Assembly (NCBI GenBank): GCA_009887135.1
Contig: QXYA01000154.1
Span: 1 to 17,424, forward strand
Source: Candidatus Poseidoniales archaeon
GTDB lineage: Archaea; Thermoplasmatota; Poseidoniia; Poseidoniales; Poseidoniaceae
Direction: 5' to 3'
DNA length: 17,424 nt
Shown: piece by piece, positions 1 to 8,500 of the stretch
Position numbering within the stretch: position 1 is the stretch's first letter
How the letters are laid out: each line of letters opens with the position of its first letter
Made by a program: the position numbers and the translations under genes
The notes under the pieces: model-generated
Told to the model about the DNA's origin: nothing
The model's database searches: none
What the model saw: the letters and a program-made list of their open reading frames with translations, nothing else

Positions 1-290
1 GGACTGTTCGTACCCCAATAGTCCATAGAGTCAAGATTCTGTGGACGCTGATGAACCATTGTAATTCGTTGGTCGGCGACCATAGTATCCGTGTATGTCG
101 CTGGTTGAGAAGTAAAGGACGTCGTCGCCTGGAGCGACCAATCTGCTGGATTGCTGAGTTCCCCTTGCGGGAACAAATCATACTCTGCCGTTTCATGGAC
201 ACTACGAGCACTCGCTGGATTGAGCGTAGGTACGAGGAGCACACCGAAAAACATCATACAGAGAAAGACGGAAGTTAACTTGGCTCGCAT
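1..290 (-). CDS. Secreted protein of unknown function, N-terminal part (cut by window edge)
   Basis: An open frame on the minus strand runs without a stop to the window's first base, so only the N-terminal 96 codons are visible. The chosen start, ATG at 290-288, gives a classic Sec signal peptide: basic n-region (MRAK), a hydrophobic core at about residues 5-20, and an A-S-A cleavage site near residue 28. The mature part begins RSVHETAEYDLFP and contains polar, Thr/Ser-rich sequence; no domain is recognisable. An in-frame ATG at 368-366 would add 26 polar residues before the signal peptide. It is less likely because it would run through the probable tRNA promoter region. Neither start has a clear Shine-Dalgarno sequence. 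There is no lipobox cysteine at the cleavage site. It is probably exported to the cell surface; its role is unknown. Confidence 0.6.
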   Translation of the reverse strand, partial: MRAKLTSVFLCMMFFGVLLVPTLNPASARSVHETAEYDLFPQGELSNPADWSLQATTSFTSQPATYTDTMVADQRITMVHQRPQNLDSMDYWGTNS

Positions 291-351
291 GGTTTGCACA
301 TTCAGCGGTAGCATTTCAATGAACGGGTTTCTCGATTGCCCGTAGGATTGT

Positions 352-359
352 TGAAATAC
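352..359 (+). promoter_or_regulatory. Possible TATA box for tRNA-His
   Basis: The AT-rich stretch tgaaatac is centred about 30 nt upstream of the tRNA, which is the expected distance for an archaeal TATA element. The match to the TTTAWATA consensus is poor, so this rests mainly on position. It would overlap the longer version of the opposing secreted-protein gene. Confidence 0.25.
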
Positions 360-385
360 CTCGCTCATGACGGCTAATTCTCTAT

Positions 386-461
386 GGCTGTGGTGGTGTA
401 GGGGTTAGCACGGCAGATTGTGGTTCTGCCAGCCCGGGTTCAATTCCCGGCCACGGCCCCA
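386..461 (+). tRNA. tRNA-His (anticodon GUG)
   Basis: The cloverleaf can be drawn completely. The acceptor stem GCTGTGG (387-393) pairs with CCACGGC (451-457), with one T-G wobble. The D stem 396-399 pairs with 408-411. The anticodon stem 413-417 pairs with 425-429 around the loop TTGTGGT, so the anticodon is GTG at 420-422. The T stem 434-438 pairs with 446-450 around TTCAATT. Histidine identity is confirmed by an encoded G at position -1 (386) facing the discriminator C73 (458). The terminal CCA is encoded (459-461). There is no intron. The tRNA ends one base before the stop codon of the convergent ribA gene. Confidence 0.96.
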
Positions 462-462
462 T

Positions 463-1065
463 TTATTCTAATTCAGACGAGTCAATGACATGACCCATAC
501 GGCGAATTTTGGTTTGTAAGTAGTCTAGGTTTTCTTCACCGATACCGGCAATGAGTGGGACTTTCACGGCCACTTCAATTCCATGTTCCTCAAGTTGTTT
601 GACTTTGTCAGGGTTGTTCGTAAGCAGTGCAACTGAATTGATACCAAGATCTGAAAGCATTGTAGCAGCAATTCCGTAATCTCTTCCATCTGCTGGATGT
701 CCGAGCATTAAATTGGCGTCAAGAGTATCAGCACCTCGATCTTGGAGGTGATAGGCTTGAATCTTAGCGTGAAGACCTATGCCTCGTCCTTCTTGACGCA
801 GATACAACAAACAGCCGTAGCCATTGGTTGCTATTGCAGATAATGCTGCATCCAATTGAGGACCACAGTCACAGCGCAATGATGTGAATGCGTCTCCTGT
901 CAAACATTCTGAATGAACTCTGAGAAGAACAGGATCAGGTCCGTTCATCGAACCCATCATCAAGGCAACATGGTCAAGACCTGTTTTTTCTTCATGATGG
1001 ACATGGATGTCAAACAGACCCCATTTTGTTGGTAATTTGGCTGAACTCGGAACATCGGACACCAT
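463..1065 (-). CDS. ribA: GTP cyclohydrolase II (riboflavin biosynthesis)
   Basis: This 200-residue protein should open GTP to 2,5-diamino-6-ribosylamino-4-pyrimidinone 5'-phosphate, with loss of formate and pyrophosphate, the first step of riboflavin synthesis in the cytosol. The zinc cysteines are C54, C65 and C67 in HSECLTGD...CDCG, at the same positions as in the E. coli enzyme. LRQEGRGIGL (89-98), Tyr105, Asp126, Arg128 and TNNPDK (149-154) complete the GTP site. It is the stand-alone form, with no RibB (DHBP synthase) domain. The ATG directly follows the TAA of the TusA-family gene and has a strong Shine-Dalgarno GAGGTGA (1071-1077), so the two are co-transcribed. Most characterised archaea use the unrelated GTP cyclohydrolase III (ArfA), so a bacterial-type enzyme here suggests gene transfer. 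Confidence 0.96.
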   Translation of the reverse strand: MVSDVPSSAKLPTKWGLFDIHVHHEEKTGLDHVALMMGSMNGPDPVLLRVHSECLTGDAFTSLRCDCGPQLDAALSAIATNGYGCLLYLRQEGRGIGLHAKIQAYHLQDRGADTLDANLMLGHPADGRDYGIAATMLSDLGINSVALLTNNPDKVKQLEEHGIEVAVKVPLIAGIGEENLDYLQTKIRRMGHVIDSSELE

Positions 1066-1314
1066 TTACATCACCTCAATTAGGAATGTGAATTCACCTT
1101 GACTTTGTTGGACGTCTAGGATATGATGAGGTGTTCGTTCAATCATCATAGGAATATCATGGAGTGTTTCGGGGTCGCTAGCAAGCACCTCAAGAACAGA
1201 ACCTTCAGCCATCGAAGAAAGTGCTTGCTTCGCTTCTGCAACAGGGACGGGGCAAAAGAAACCAAGCACATCAAGACGATGTGTGGCCTGCTTCTTTGGC
1301 TCATCCATACACAA
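1066..1314 (-). CDS. TusA/SirA-family sulfur-carrier protein
   Basis: This 82-residue protein has the TusA fold signature: an N-terminal strand with LDVLGFFCPVPVAEAKQAL, in which the CPxP motif (C21-P-V-P24) carries the acceptor cysteine, followed by GSVLEVLASDPETLHDIPMM and a final strand, FTFLIEV. Family members pass persulfide sulfur between proteins, for example for tRNA thiolation or cofactor synthesis. The partner here is not evident. A possible ribosome binding site AGGTGA lies 10 nt before the ATG (1325-1330); a second in-frame ATG two codons on is an alternative start. Its TAA abuts the ATG of ribA, so the two proteins are made from one message. Whether sulfur transfer and riboflavin synthesis are linked cannot be read from the sequence. 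Confidence 0.88.
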   Translation of the reverse strand: MCMDEPKKQATHRLDVLGFFCPVPVAEAKQALSSMAEGSVLEVLASDPETLHDIPMMIERTPHHILDVQQSQGEFTFLIEVM

Positions 1315-1368
1315 GCCAATCGATTCACCTTTTCAACACATCCGCAGGGGAATATCCTGTCACACAAC

Positions 1369-2457
1369 ATGTTCAAGTGGAGCAGCCCCAAGCACCAACC
1401 GATGGCTGCTTCCGCCTCGACGAAACATAACGATGACATGAGTTGGTCCGAAGTTGGCCAACTTGGTCTTCAATATGGGAAGATACCATTAGCTTTACTT
1501 GCAGTTGAAGCACTCTATTGGTTCATTACGCAACCATCTGATACACTTGCCTTTATTCAGGTTACAGAAGCCTACATCTGGAACGAAGTGACACAACTGA
1601 TGTTTGGTGAATCTGCTTCAGTGCTATCCGAACACAGCGGTTGGATGACTCGAATAGATTTCTATCATGAATCCTTTCCAGGACAATTCGATTCGGTTGG
1701 TCTTTACGTCTCAGATGAATGTGCTGGGATTCATGAGATGATCTTCGTTTCAACGCTCGTTTTGATGACAGACGGTGTTTCACAACGTCAACGATTCAAA
1801 GCGGTGGGAGTCATGTGTGCTATCGTATATGTCCTCAACATTGTTCGTCTCGTAGCCTTCTATCCAATCGCAGTAGACGGTTGCCTTGATAATCCAAATC
1901 AAGCTGATTGCTTGAACAATATGTGGGAATTTCACAATTTTGTGTACAAGTGGGGTTTCCTCATTGTTCTCTTACTCATGTGGCTTGTATGGTTCCGATA
2001 TATTGGTGCAAGTTCACGCACACTCCAAGCTAGCCAAGAAAAGAAGGAGCAATGGAGAATCATTTTCAGAAGACGATGGTCCAAGTTGCACTATGGATTA
2101 CTCATTACTATGGTTCTGTTTTTCGTCATCTCATGGATGTGGATCAATGCCAACGCTGATGCGACTAATGCCAAAGAAGTGATTGATTATTGCGAGTTTA
2201 GCGAACTTACAACTGGAACCTGTATCGAAGCCCAAGCCAATTGGGACAATGCGATTCAAGGAGCCTGGTCTTTTGCAGTTTTGGGATTAGTTCTTGGAAC
2301 AACTGGAATCTATGAGATTGAGCGAAAAGATGCTTCTGGAGAATGGCCAGAGCGTCCAACAAAGACAATGCAACCAACTCAAGCCATTGAAAGCAAATCT
2401 AAAGAAAAGCCAAAAGGCTCATGGAGAAGTCGTTCAAATTCTTCAGAAGAAGAATGA
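1369..2457 (+). CDS. Archaeosortase/exosortase-family transpeptidase with extra C-terminal membrane region
   Basis: The 362-residue multi-pass membrane protein carries the catalytic triad of the exosortase/archaeosortase family: Cys118 in DECAGIHEM, Arg160 in LNIVRLV and His189 in WEFHNFVYKWG. Enzymes of this family cleave C-terminal sorting tripartite signals of surface proteins, and archaeal ArtA is linked to lipid attachment. Membrane segments are seen at about 36-53, 121-136, 145-168, 193-210, 242-259 and 298-315. After the core comes an unusual extension: a cytoplasmic basic linker (about 217-240), a membrane helix, an outside loop with two cysteines (C275, C285), another helix and a charged tail ending SSEEE. 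The frame stays open upstream to 1123 but would overlap the TusA gene, so ATG 1369 was chosen; ATG 1438 is possible. There is no clear ribosome binding site. The substrate is unknown. Confidence 0.85.
   Translation: MFKWSSPKHQPMAASASTKHNDDMSWSEVGQLGLQYGKIPLALLAVEALYWFITQPSDTLAFIQVTEAYIWNEVTQLMFGESASVLSEHSGWMTRIDFYHESFPGQFDSVGLYVSDECAGIHEMIFVSTLVLMTDGVSQRQRFKAVGVMCAIVYVLNIVRLVAFYPIAVDGCLDNPNQADCLNNMWEFHNFVYKWGFLIVLLLMWLVWFRYIGASSRTLQASQEKKEQWRIIFRRRWSKLHYGLLITMVLFFVISWMWINANADATNAKEVIDYCEFSELTTGTCIEAQANWDNAIQGAWSFAVLGLVLGTTGIYEIERKDASGEWPERPTKTMQPTQAIESKSKEKPKGSWRSRSNSSEEE
2438..2455. terminator. Hairpin at convergent archaeosortase/helicase junction
   Basis: The sequence attcttc-agaa-gaagaat forms a perfect 7-bp stem with a 4-nt loop, ending on the first base of the archaeosortase TGA codon and 3 bp from the helicase stop. 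It may act as a 3'-end signal for either gene. It lies within coding sequence for Ser/Glu codons, so it may be incidental, and there is no clear T-tract. Confidence 0.3.
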
Positions 2458-3876
2458 TCAAAGAACAGATGCTTGAACGATTGCATCACCCATCGGGTGA
2501 ACGTTAAGCGCTTTCATAGCCAATCCAAGTTTGCTGCTGTGGATAGAAACGACTGTGGAATCACCATCGTAACTAACATCACCAATAGCGAGAGAATCAC
2601 AACGAATATGTTGTTCAAACCATGTTGCTATGGTTCGAGGTGAACCAAGTTCTTCCCGCGTTGAATGAATCCTAATCGAAACAAATCCATACACGTCTGC
2701 AGTTTCACCGTAATCATCTTGCTTCTTGACTGGATCTCTGTCAACACCTTCTGGAAGATCAGGTGCTTCCGAATCAAGAATATGTAGATTGTAGGTGGCA
2801 ATGATTTTGTTCATCTGAGGAGCATCATCCTTTGAGACAAGACTCCATGCTTCTCCATGACGGCCGATTCGACCAGTTCGTCCAATACGATGAATGAATG
2901 AATCAATATCCGAAGGTACGTCATAGTTGACCACGAGGGTAATTCCATCAATGTCAATACCACGAGCAGCTACATCTGTAGCGATAACGGTCTTTATTTC
3001 CCCTTTACGGAATGAATCGATAATACGCTCTCTTTGATTTTGATTCAAATCCCCATGAAGACTTGCAACATCGAATCGATGCTTCTTCAAGCGTTGAACA
3101 GCTAAGTCAACCATACGCTTTGTGTTACAGAAGACAATGCTCTGGTCATCATCACCCATTCGAACGAGAAGACGTCCAAGGGCCCAGAGTTTGTTGGTAC
3201 GGCCAATAGAAATGTTGAACAGATCGATTGGAGGGACATCCAACTCTTCTTGATTGGTCATAACGAATTCAGGTGTGTTCATGAACTCGTTTGCAGCGTC
3301 AAGAATCTCTTGAGGGAATGTTGCTGAGAAAAGCAAGGTTTGCTTTCGAGAAGTTGTTCTCTCAAGAATCCACATGATGTCAGGAAGGAATCCCATATCG
3401 AGCATGCGGTCTGCTTCATCAAGACAAAACATCTGAACCATTGAAAGATCGATGTGGCCTCGTTGGCTCATGTCCATGACACGTCCAGGAGTTCCAACGA
3501 TGATGTCAACACCGTCATCGAGTCCACGTGCTTGCTTTTCAAGATCAGTACCACCATATACGGTCATGATCTTCAAACCAGAATTGCCTTGAAGTTGCGA
3601 CATTTCTTCAGCAACTTGTTGTGCAAGTTCACGAGTTGGAGCTAAGAGGAGTGATTGAAGTGTTCCGCTTGCATCACATGATTCCAAGATCGGCAAACCA
3701 AAGGCTGCAGTCTTTCCAGAACCTGTTCTGGCTTGACCAATGACATCACGGCCACTTCTGGCTAATGGAATTGTGTCTCGCTGAACTTCGGTAAGGCATT
3801 CCCATCCCATTGCAGCAATCGCATCCATAAGATGCTCAGGTAGGTCGAGCGAATCGAATCTCGTTTTGGTAAACAT
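2458..3876 (-). CDS. DEAD-box ATP-dependent RNA helicase with DbpA-like C-terminal domain
   Basis: This 472-residue protein has every motif of an SF2 DEAD-box RNA helicase: Q motif (F7 ... Q32), motif I ARTGSGKT (49-56), Ia PTREL (80-84), Ib TPGR (129-132), II DEAD (153-156), III SAT (184-186), V ARGID (304-308) and VI HRIGRTGR (329-336). Residues about 395-472 resemble the RRM-like RNA-binding domain of DbpA, which directs bacterial relatives to 23S rRNA; this domain call is tentative. It probably remodels rRNA or mRNA in the cytosol. The start is fixed by a strong Shine-Dalgarno GGAAGGAG (3881-3888) 4 nt before ATG. Part of that site is in a 10-bp inverted repeat in the leader. It lies 60 nt downstream of a small gene in the same direction and meets the archaeosortase gene end to end. 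Confidence 0.95.
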   Translation of the reverse strand: MFTKTRFDSLDLPEHLMDAIAAMGWECLTEVQRDTIPLARSGRDVIGQARTGSGKTAAFGLPILESCDASGTLQSLLLAPTRELAQQVAEEMSQLQGNSGLKIMTVYGGTDLEKQARGLDDGVDIIVGTPGRVMDMSQRGHIDLSMVQMFCLDEADRMLDMGFLPDIMWILERTTSRKQTLLFSATFPQEILDAANEFMNTPEFVMTNQEELDVPPIDLFNISIGRTNKLWALGRLLVRMGDDDQSIVFCNTKRMVDLAVQRLKKHRFDVASLHGDLNQNQRERIIDSFRKGEIKTVIATDVAARGIDIDGITLVVNYDVPSDIDSFIHRIGRTGRIGRHGEAWSLVSKDDAPQMNKIIATYNLHILDSEAPDLPEGVDRDPVKKQDDYGETADVYGFVSIRIHSTREELGSPRTIATWFEQHIRCDSLAIGDVSYDGDSTVVSIHSSKLGLAMKALNVHPMGDAIVQASVL

Positions 3877-3880
3877 GTTG

Positions 3881-3925
3881 CTCCTTCCGTTTCATTCAGT
3901 TCAGGCCACCGAAACGGAAGTGGCC
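3881..3925 (-). promoter_or_regulatory. Helicase mRNA leader with two mutually exclusive hairpins over the ribosome binding site
   Basis: Read on the minus strand, CTTCCGTTTC (3920-3911) is a perfect 10-nt complement of GAAACGGAAG (3893-3884), with 17 nt between them. The 3' arm includes half of the GGAAGGAG ribosome binding site (3888-3881). An alternative 6-bp stem, GGCCAC (3925-3920) with GTGGCC (3909-3904), places the 5' arm in its 10-nt loop. The two stems share position 3920 and exclude each other. This is the layout of a translational switch. It could instead be the terminator of the upstream small gene. Confidence 0.45.
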
Positions 3926-3936
3926 CCCACTACACT

Positions 3937-4140
3937 TCAATAGTTCTCGCGCTCTTTCTTTTCTGCCTGGAGAATACCCAACCAGTACTTCTTTGCGTTG
4001 TCACGGTTGAGTGGTCGACGCATTTGTCGAACGTGCTCTAGGATGTATTGGCGAAATTTAAGAGCCTTGGTACGGTTCACTCCTTTTGGCGTGATTCCTT
4101 CCCAAAGTCTGTCGAATTGTAATTCTTTGTCGTCCATCAT
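3937..4140 (-). CDS. Small basic protein of unknown function
   Basis: A 67-residue protein that I do not recognise. It is highly charged and probably all-helical, with the motif RTKALKFRQYILEHVRQMRRP near the middle, many Arg and Lys residues, and a Lys/Glu-rich C-terminus. It has no cysteines, signal peptide or membrane segment, so it is likely cytosolic; the basic character would suit nucleic-acid or ribosome binding, which is only inference. The first of two adjacent ATGs is preceded by GAGGT (4147-4151) at a 6-nt spacing, which supports both the start and the reality of the gene. It sits between the HEAT-repeat gene (50 nt upstream) and the DEAD-box helicase (60 nt downstream) on the same strand, and the three may form one transcription unit. 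Confidence 0.65.
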   Translation of the reverse strand: MMDDKELQFDRLWEGITPKGVNRTKALKFRQYILEHVRQMRRPLNRDNAKKYWLGILQAEKKERENY

Positions 4141-4177
4141 GTGATGACCTCGATGGCCAACCGACTCAACACCCCCT

Positions 4178-4195
4178 CATAACCATGTCGTTATG
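4178..4195 (-). terminator. Short hairpin at the end of the HEAT-repeat gene
   Basis: The sequence cataac-catgtc-gttatg gives a 6-bp stem and a 6-nt loop that spans the TAA stop of the HEAT-repeat gene. It may mark a 3' end or a processing site before the small downstream gene. The stem is weak and AT-rich. Confidence 0.2.
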
Positions 4196-5405
4196 GGTCT
4201 TGAGACAAATCATCCTTCGATTCGAGTTGAGGGCGGAGATCTAAGGGTGCAGATTCTAAGCCAACAGCTTGTCCTTGAGCCTGTGCAACTTCCCGTTCCA
4301 ATGCAGGAACTGGTAAGGCCGGAGCAAGGAAAGTATTCTTCTGAGCCTCAGTACCTTCGATTGAAGCATCAAAGGTGTATTCATTGAGCATCTTCTTGAG
4401 TTCACCATCAGTTTCAGATTGAAGTAACTCGGTAGCAAGCAGTCGTAATTGATCTTCAACCAAGAGCATTGGAAGCATCTCAATACAAGATTTACGAACT
4501 TCAATGTTCTTGTGTCGAGTACCGTTCATAATCAGTGTTCGAGCCCGTGAATCATCTGTATCCATAGAACGAATAGCCCTCAGCGCATTGTTACGAACTT
4601 TCGCATCAGCGTCGAGAATGGCTCGCTCAGTGAGCATTATCGCAATACGAGGTTCCTTCTTCGAAAGGGAAGCAAGAGTTCCTGAAGCATTTCTCCGAAC
4701 ATCGGCGTCTGCATCGTTGAGGGCCCAAGAAATCAAATCCCAACCCATGGCTCCGGCTCTTTGTACAATATTTCTCAACAACTTTGAGGCCTTTCTCCGT
4801 AACATTACATCTTCGACAAGAAGCAACTCATCTATGTGATCACATGCAACTTCAGGCCATGTTTCAGTAAGACCTTTCAGACCTCTCCATGCAGGTTCGT
4901 TTCGAACCTTAAGAGGTGAGCGAAGTTCCTGCGCTAGGGAACTATCAATTCCAGAAGGGAATGTCGGTGCAGAATCTTCAAGACATTGACTCGCTGCTTT
5001 ACGAACAGTTTCGTCATCATCATCAAGGAGAACTGAAAGCCAATCGAATAGTTCATCAGAACGTTGCTCACCAACAATTGGAAGAACTTCGAGTGCTGCA
5101 ATTCGAATGCTTGGTTCATCTGATTCCAATGCTTTGAGCAGACAGGCGTGTGCTCTATCGGCCCAAACGCCCTTCAATCTACCAAGACCTCGAATACCAT
5201 CTTCGCGAGGCAGCGTGTACCGGCGACCACCCCAATCGATCTGAAGTTGTGGAATTTCTCCATTTGCAAGAGCAAGAATATCTTTTCTGGAACATTCCTG
5301 CCATGGACCAGTGACCTGTTTTTTAGTGCCTTTCTTACGTGGCTGACGCCCTGTAGCAATCGGAAGCCCTGTACGAGGGTCGCGTGCAACGTAGTCTTTT
5401 GCCAT
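4191..5405 (-). CDS. HEAT-repeat protein
   Basis: This 404-residue protein is a soluble alpha-solenoid. After a basic N-terminal region (MAKDYVARDPRTG, then RQPRKKGTKK) and a short segment with the motif IDWGGRRYTLPREDG, residues about 75-345 consist of repeated helix pairs. They have HEAT-type turns such as DEPSIRIAALEVLP, DDDETVRKAASQCL, DADADVRRNASGTL, DADAKVRNNALRAI and NIEVRKSCIEML. The C-terminal 70 residues are Pro/Ala/Gln-rich and probably unstructured. Such proteins usually act as protein- or nucleic-acid-binding scaffolds; no catalytic domain is visible. The frame extends upstream to 5486, but ATG 5405 is preferred because the upstream stretch would overlap the divergent surface-protein gene's leader and reads as unrelated hydrophobic sequence. 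No clear ribosome binding site is seen, so a leaderless message is possible. Confidence 0.8.
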   Translation of the reverse strand: MAKDYVARDPRTGLPIATGRQPRKKGTKKQVTGPWQECSRKDILALANGEIPQLQIDWGGRRYTLPREDGIRGLGRLKGVWADRAHACLLKALESDEPSIRIAALEVLPIVGEQRSDELFDWLSVLLDDDDETVRKAASQCLEDSAPTFPSGIDSSLAQELRSPLKVRNEPAWRGLKGLTETWPEVACDHIDELLLVEDVMLRRKASKLLRNIVQRAGAMGWDLISWALNDADADVRRNASGTLASLSKKEPRIAIMLTERAILDADAKVRNNALRAIRSMDTDDSRARTLIMNGTRHKNIEVRKSCIEMLPMLLVEDQLRLLATELLQSETDGELKKMLNEYTFDASIEGTEAQKNTFLAPALPVPALEREVAQAQGQAVGLESAPLDLRPQLESKDDLSQDP

Positions 5406-5511
5406 ACACCAATCGAGAGTTGCACTCGCCCAGAAGATATGAACTTTCACAATGAACAGGTCTGTCCAAACATTGGCAATGCTCAAGAATGTGATGAAAC
5501 ACAGACGTGCT

Positions 5512-8500
5512 ATGAGGAAAGGTAAGATTGTACTTCATTTCGTCATAACGGGATTTATCCTTCTTGGAACAATTCAACCAAATCCATCTCTGTTCGGAAC
5601 ACAGCACGATGAAGTGGAGCATGCCAGTGGCGAGGAAACAACATTTACTGACCCCGGATTTCTTCTAAACAAAGTGGCACGTAACGCAACTATCTCAGAA
5701 TTAGAACTTGTACGCCCTGAGATCACATGGTCGCCTACAACTGGAGGAGGCCTTTTGATTACCAGAGCACATGGGTGCATGGCACATGATACAACAAACG
5801 ATTTGGTCTACCTGATGGGGGGTAAAACAGATCCTGACCCTCAGCAACAAAGCGATGAGGCTGCAACAAATTTGATTGAAATTTTCAACATTTCAACCGA
5901 AACATGGTCCCTCTCTTCGTCAAGTATGCCAAACAGTCAGCAATACCATGAATGTGTGCAAGTTAATGACAAGATATACTCGATTGGTGATTGGTATCCA
6001 GGTTCAAGCCCTGCACAAAAATCAACTGGACAGATGCAAGTGTATGATATCTTAACCGATTCATGGACTACAACACCGCCTGCAATGCCTGCAACGAAAG
6101 AAGTAGGTAATTTTGGGATGGCTGCCATTGGAAGCAAAATTTACATCGCTGGAGGCGTACAAAACGCATCTGCTAATGATGTTACAGATCGATTACTGGA
6201 ATACGACACACTTACCGGATTATGGACTGAATTAGCGAATATGTCTTACAAGCGATTTGCCTTCCCGTTGGTTGAATATCACGGGATGTTGTACGCCTTC
6301 GGAGGCTTAGAAGGAGCCTATTCATGGTCAGGGCAACCGGTCCATAATACATCTGAAGTCTATGATCCAGCAACAGATACATGGACGAATCTTCCGAATA
6401 TGTCCTTCCATATGTTTGGAATGGCTGCTTCTGTCCACAATGATGAGATTGTGTTAATTGGCGGCCATGATAAGAATGCAAAGTCAAAGGAAACATGGGG
6501 ATATGTTCCCGAATCAAATCAATGGCGCCGTCATGATGACCTCTCAATAGGCGTTTTCGACTTAGCTGCTATTGATGTTGATGGATTAACTGTCTTTGCT
6601 GGAGGTGACATCTCAGGTTCACCGTATTTTTCTTCCTGGGGAATCGTCTACTTGGATGAAAGCGAAATCGCTCCACGAATCGAGAATCACACAGGTTGGA
6701 TTTCATCTCCTGTGAACGTACTATCGACCACTGAACATGGCTCAGGCTCGCTCATGTGGATGAGCTTAGCAGGTACAGAGCCAACAGGAACGACATTGGG
6801 ACTCCAATATCGAATCTCTAACTCTGAATCGGGACTTGCAAGCGAAACGTGGAACCCAATCGACACCACGAATCCTGCAAATCTCGCACTCCTCGGAATT
6901 GGAAATCATTCGCTTTCAGGCATCGCTGCAAGCGATAATGGACTCATGGAATACAGAATACAGATGTTCACTGAGGAAGTCCAAGATTGGATCATACCAG
7001 ATTTGGACTCGATAAAATGGGGGGCTGAAGAAGCTGCATTCGCTCTGAACAATCCAGTTGCGATCCAACCAAATGCACCACAACTCACATTTTCGACACA
7101 CCATGCTGCAATGGAAGACCAACTGACTTCACCTGCAGTGTTTGAATTGGCAATGATTAAGGCAACTGCAGAAGGTTTCTTTTATCCAAATGCTGAATGG
7201 ACAACGATTCGATTATCATCAGATGGATCGAATACAGTAATTAGCGACACGGATGGTTTGTTGAAAACGAATTCAATAACAATGCCAACCCCACTCAATG
7301 GTGTCCAAACAGTCAATTGGGCGATGTCCTTCAATGATATGGATTCTGATAAGGTCCTCATTCGTACTTCGACCGAAGGGGTTGCAACCTCAACATATAC
7401 TCACCCAGTACCAGTCGATATTGACCGTACTGTATCGGTATACATCAATGAAGTGACTTCGAATTTCTCAACCCAAGGCGATCAATCAATCGATGCGAAC
7501 GAAGTCATCATCGGAGGGTCGACACTTACCGTATCAGTGGATCATGGATATACAACCAGTGGACTTCGGCCATTGTCGAACAACATCAAAGTCCGAGTCA
7601 ATGTCGATATTGCTGGAGAAACACCTGGTGACGTAGACCAACCAATCGCGTGGTACAATACTTCAACACCATATGTAAATCTCAATAGTAATCAACACAC
7701 TGAATTCGTGACAACGCTTCCTTCCAACATATCAGGATATGCTTACATAACAATCGATGCGCAAACAATCGATGCTATAACGCTTCAAACGGATTCTCAA
7801 ATATCCACATTCACCTTGGATTCCTTTGCTCCTATTCTCGCAACAACATCACCCCTTTCCGACTCATATCTGAACGTTGAACACAATCGAAGCGTCGAGG
7901 TGAACGTATTCGATATCGCTGGATTCGATGAAGATGCAATAGAAACATGGGCATGGATGAAGGGTGTCCATGATTCGAATTCCAATGGTCTTTCAGAACT
8001 AAGTGAACGTATCAATATTCCAAACAATGTCATCAATATAGGAACCGCTTGGCAAATCAACTTCAACATTAACGAATCAGGAAACCAAGAGGGTGATGCG
8101 ATTCAAATCTATCTAGAAGGGACAGACAAAGATGGACGCGAAATCGAAACAGACGGTACTGAACAGGGTCATTTGTACTGGACCAGTCGATTACCAACCA
8201 AGGCTGAAATCGTATCCGTTGAGGAGCGATATCCAACAGAGAGCGGTATTCCACAACTTCTCCAACCGACAAAATATGCCGGATGGGACGTTATTGTTCG
8301 AGATGGAAACGGATTAAGTGATTTGAATACTGTTCGTCTTTCACTTGGAGGAGATGATGACCTTGGCATCCTCTTTAGAATGAACGAAGGCTGTTCAGCT
8401 ATCGATGCAAGACTTACCATTACAGATGCATGTATTGGAACAGTCATTGGAGATGAACTCCATATTCAATTTGACTTCGAGGTTATGTGGGATCTTACTT

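Noticed and set aside
51..345. Two overlapping plus-strand open frames near the left edge
   Set aside because: They lie opposite a minus-strand frame with a clear signal peptide that runs off the edge, have no ribosome binding site, and look like antisense reading.
1123..1368. Upstream extension of the archaeosortase frame
   Set aside because: It overlaps the TusA-family gene on the other strand, and its residues (Cys/Arg/His-rich, no pattern) do not resemble the family's N-terminus.
5406..5486. N-terminal extension of the HEAT-repeat protein
   Set aside because: The added 27 residues are unlike the soluble protein that follows and would run into the divergent surface-protein region; ATG 5405 begins a typical charged N-terminus.
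7966..8015. Dockerin- or EF-hand-like stretch (DSNSNGLSELSE) in the Kelch protein
   Set aside because: There is a single Asp/Asn-rich loop without a paired second repeat or flanking helices; it may bind calcium but is not a dockerin.
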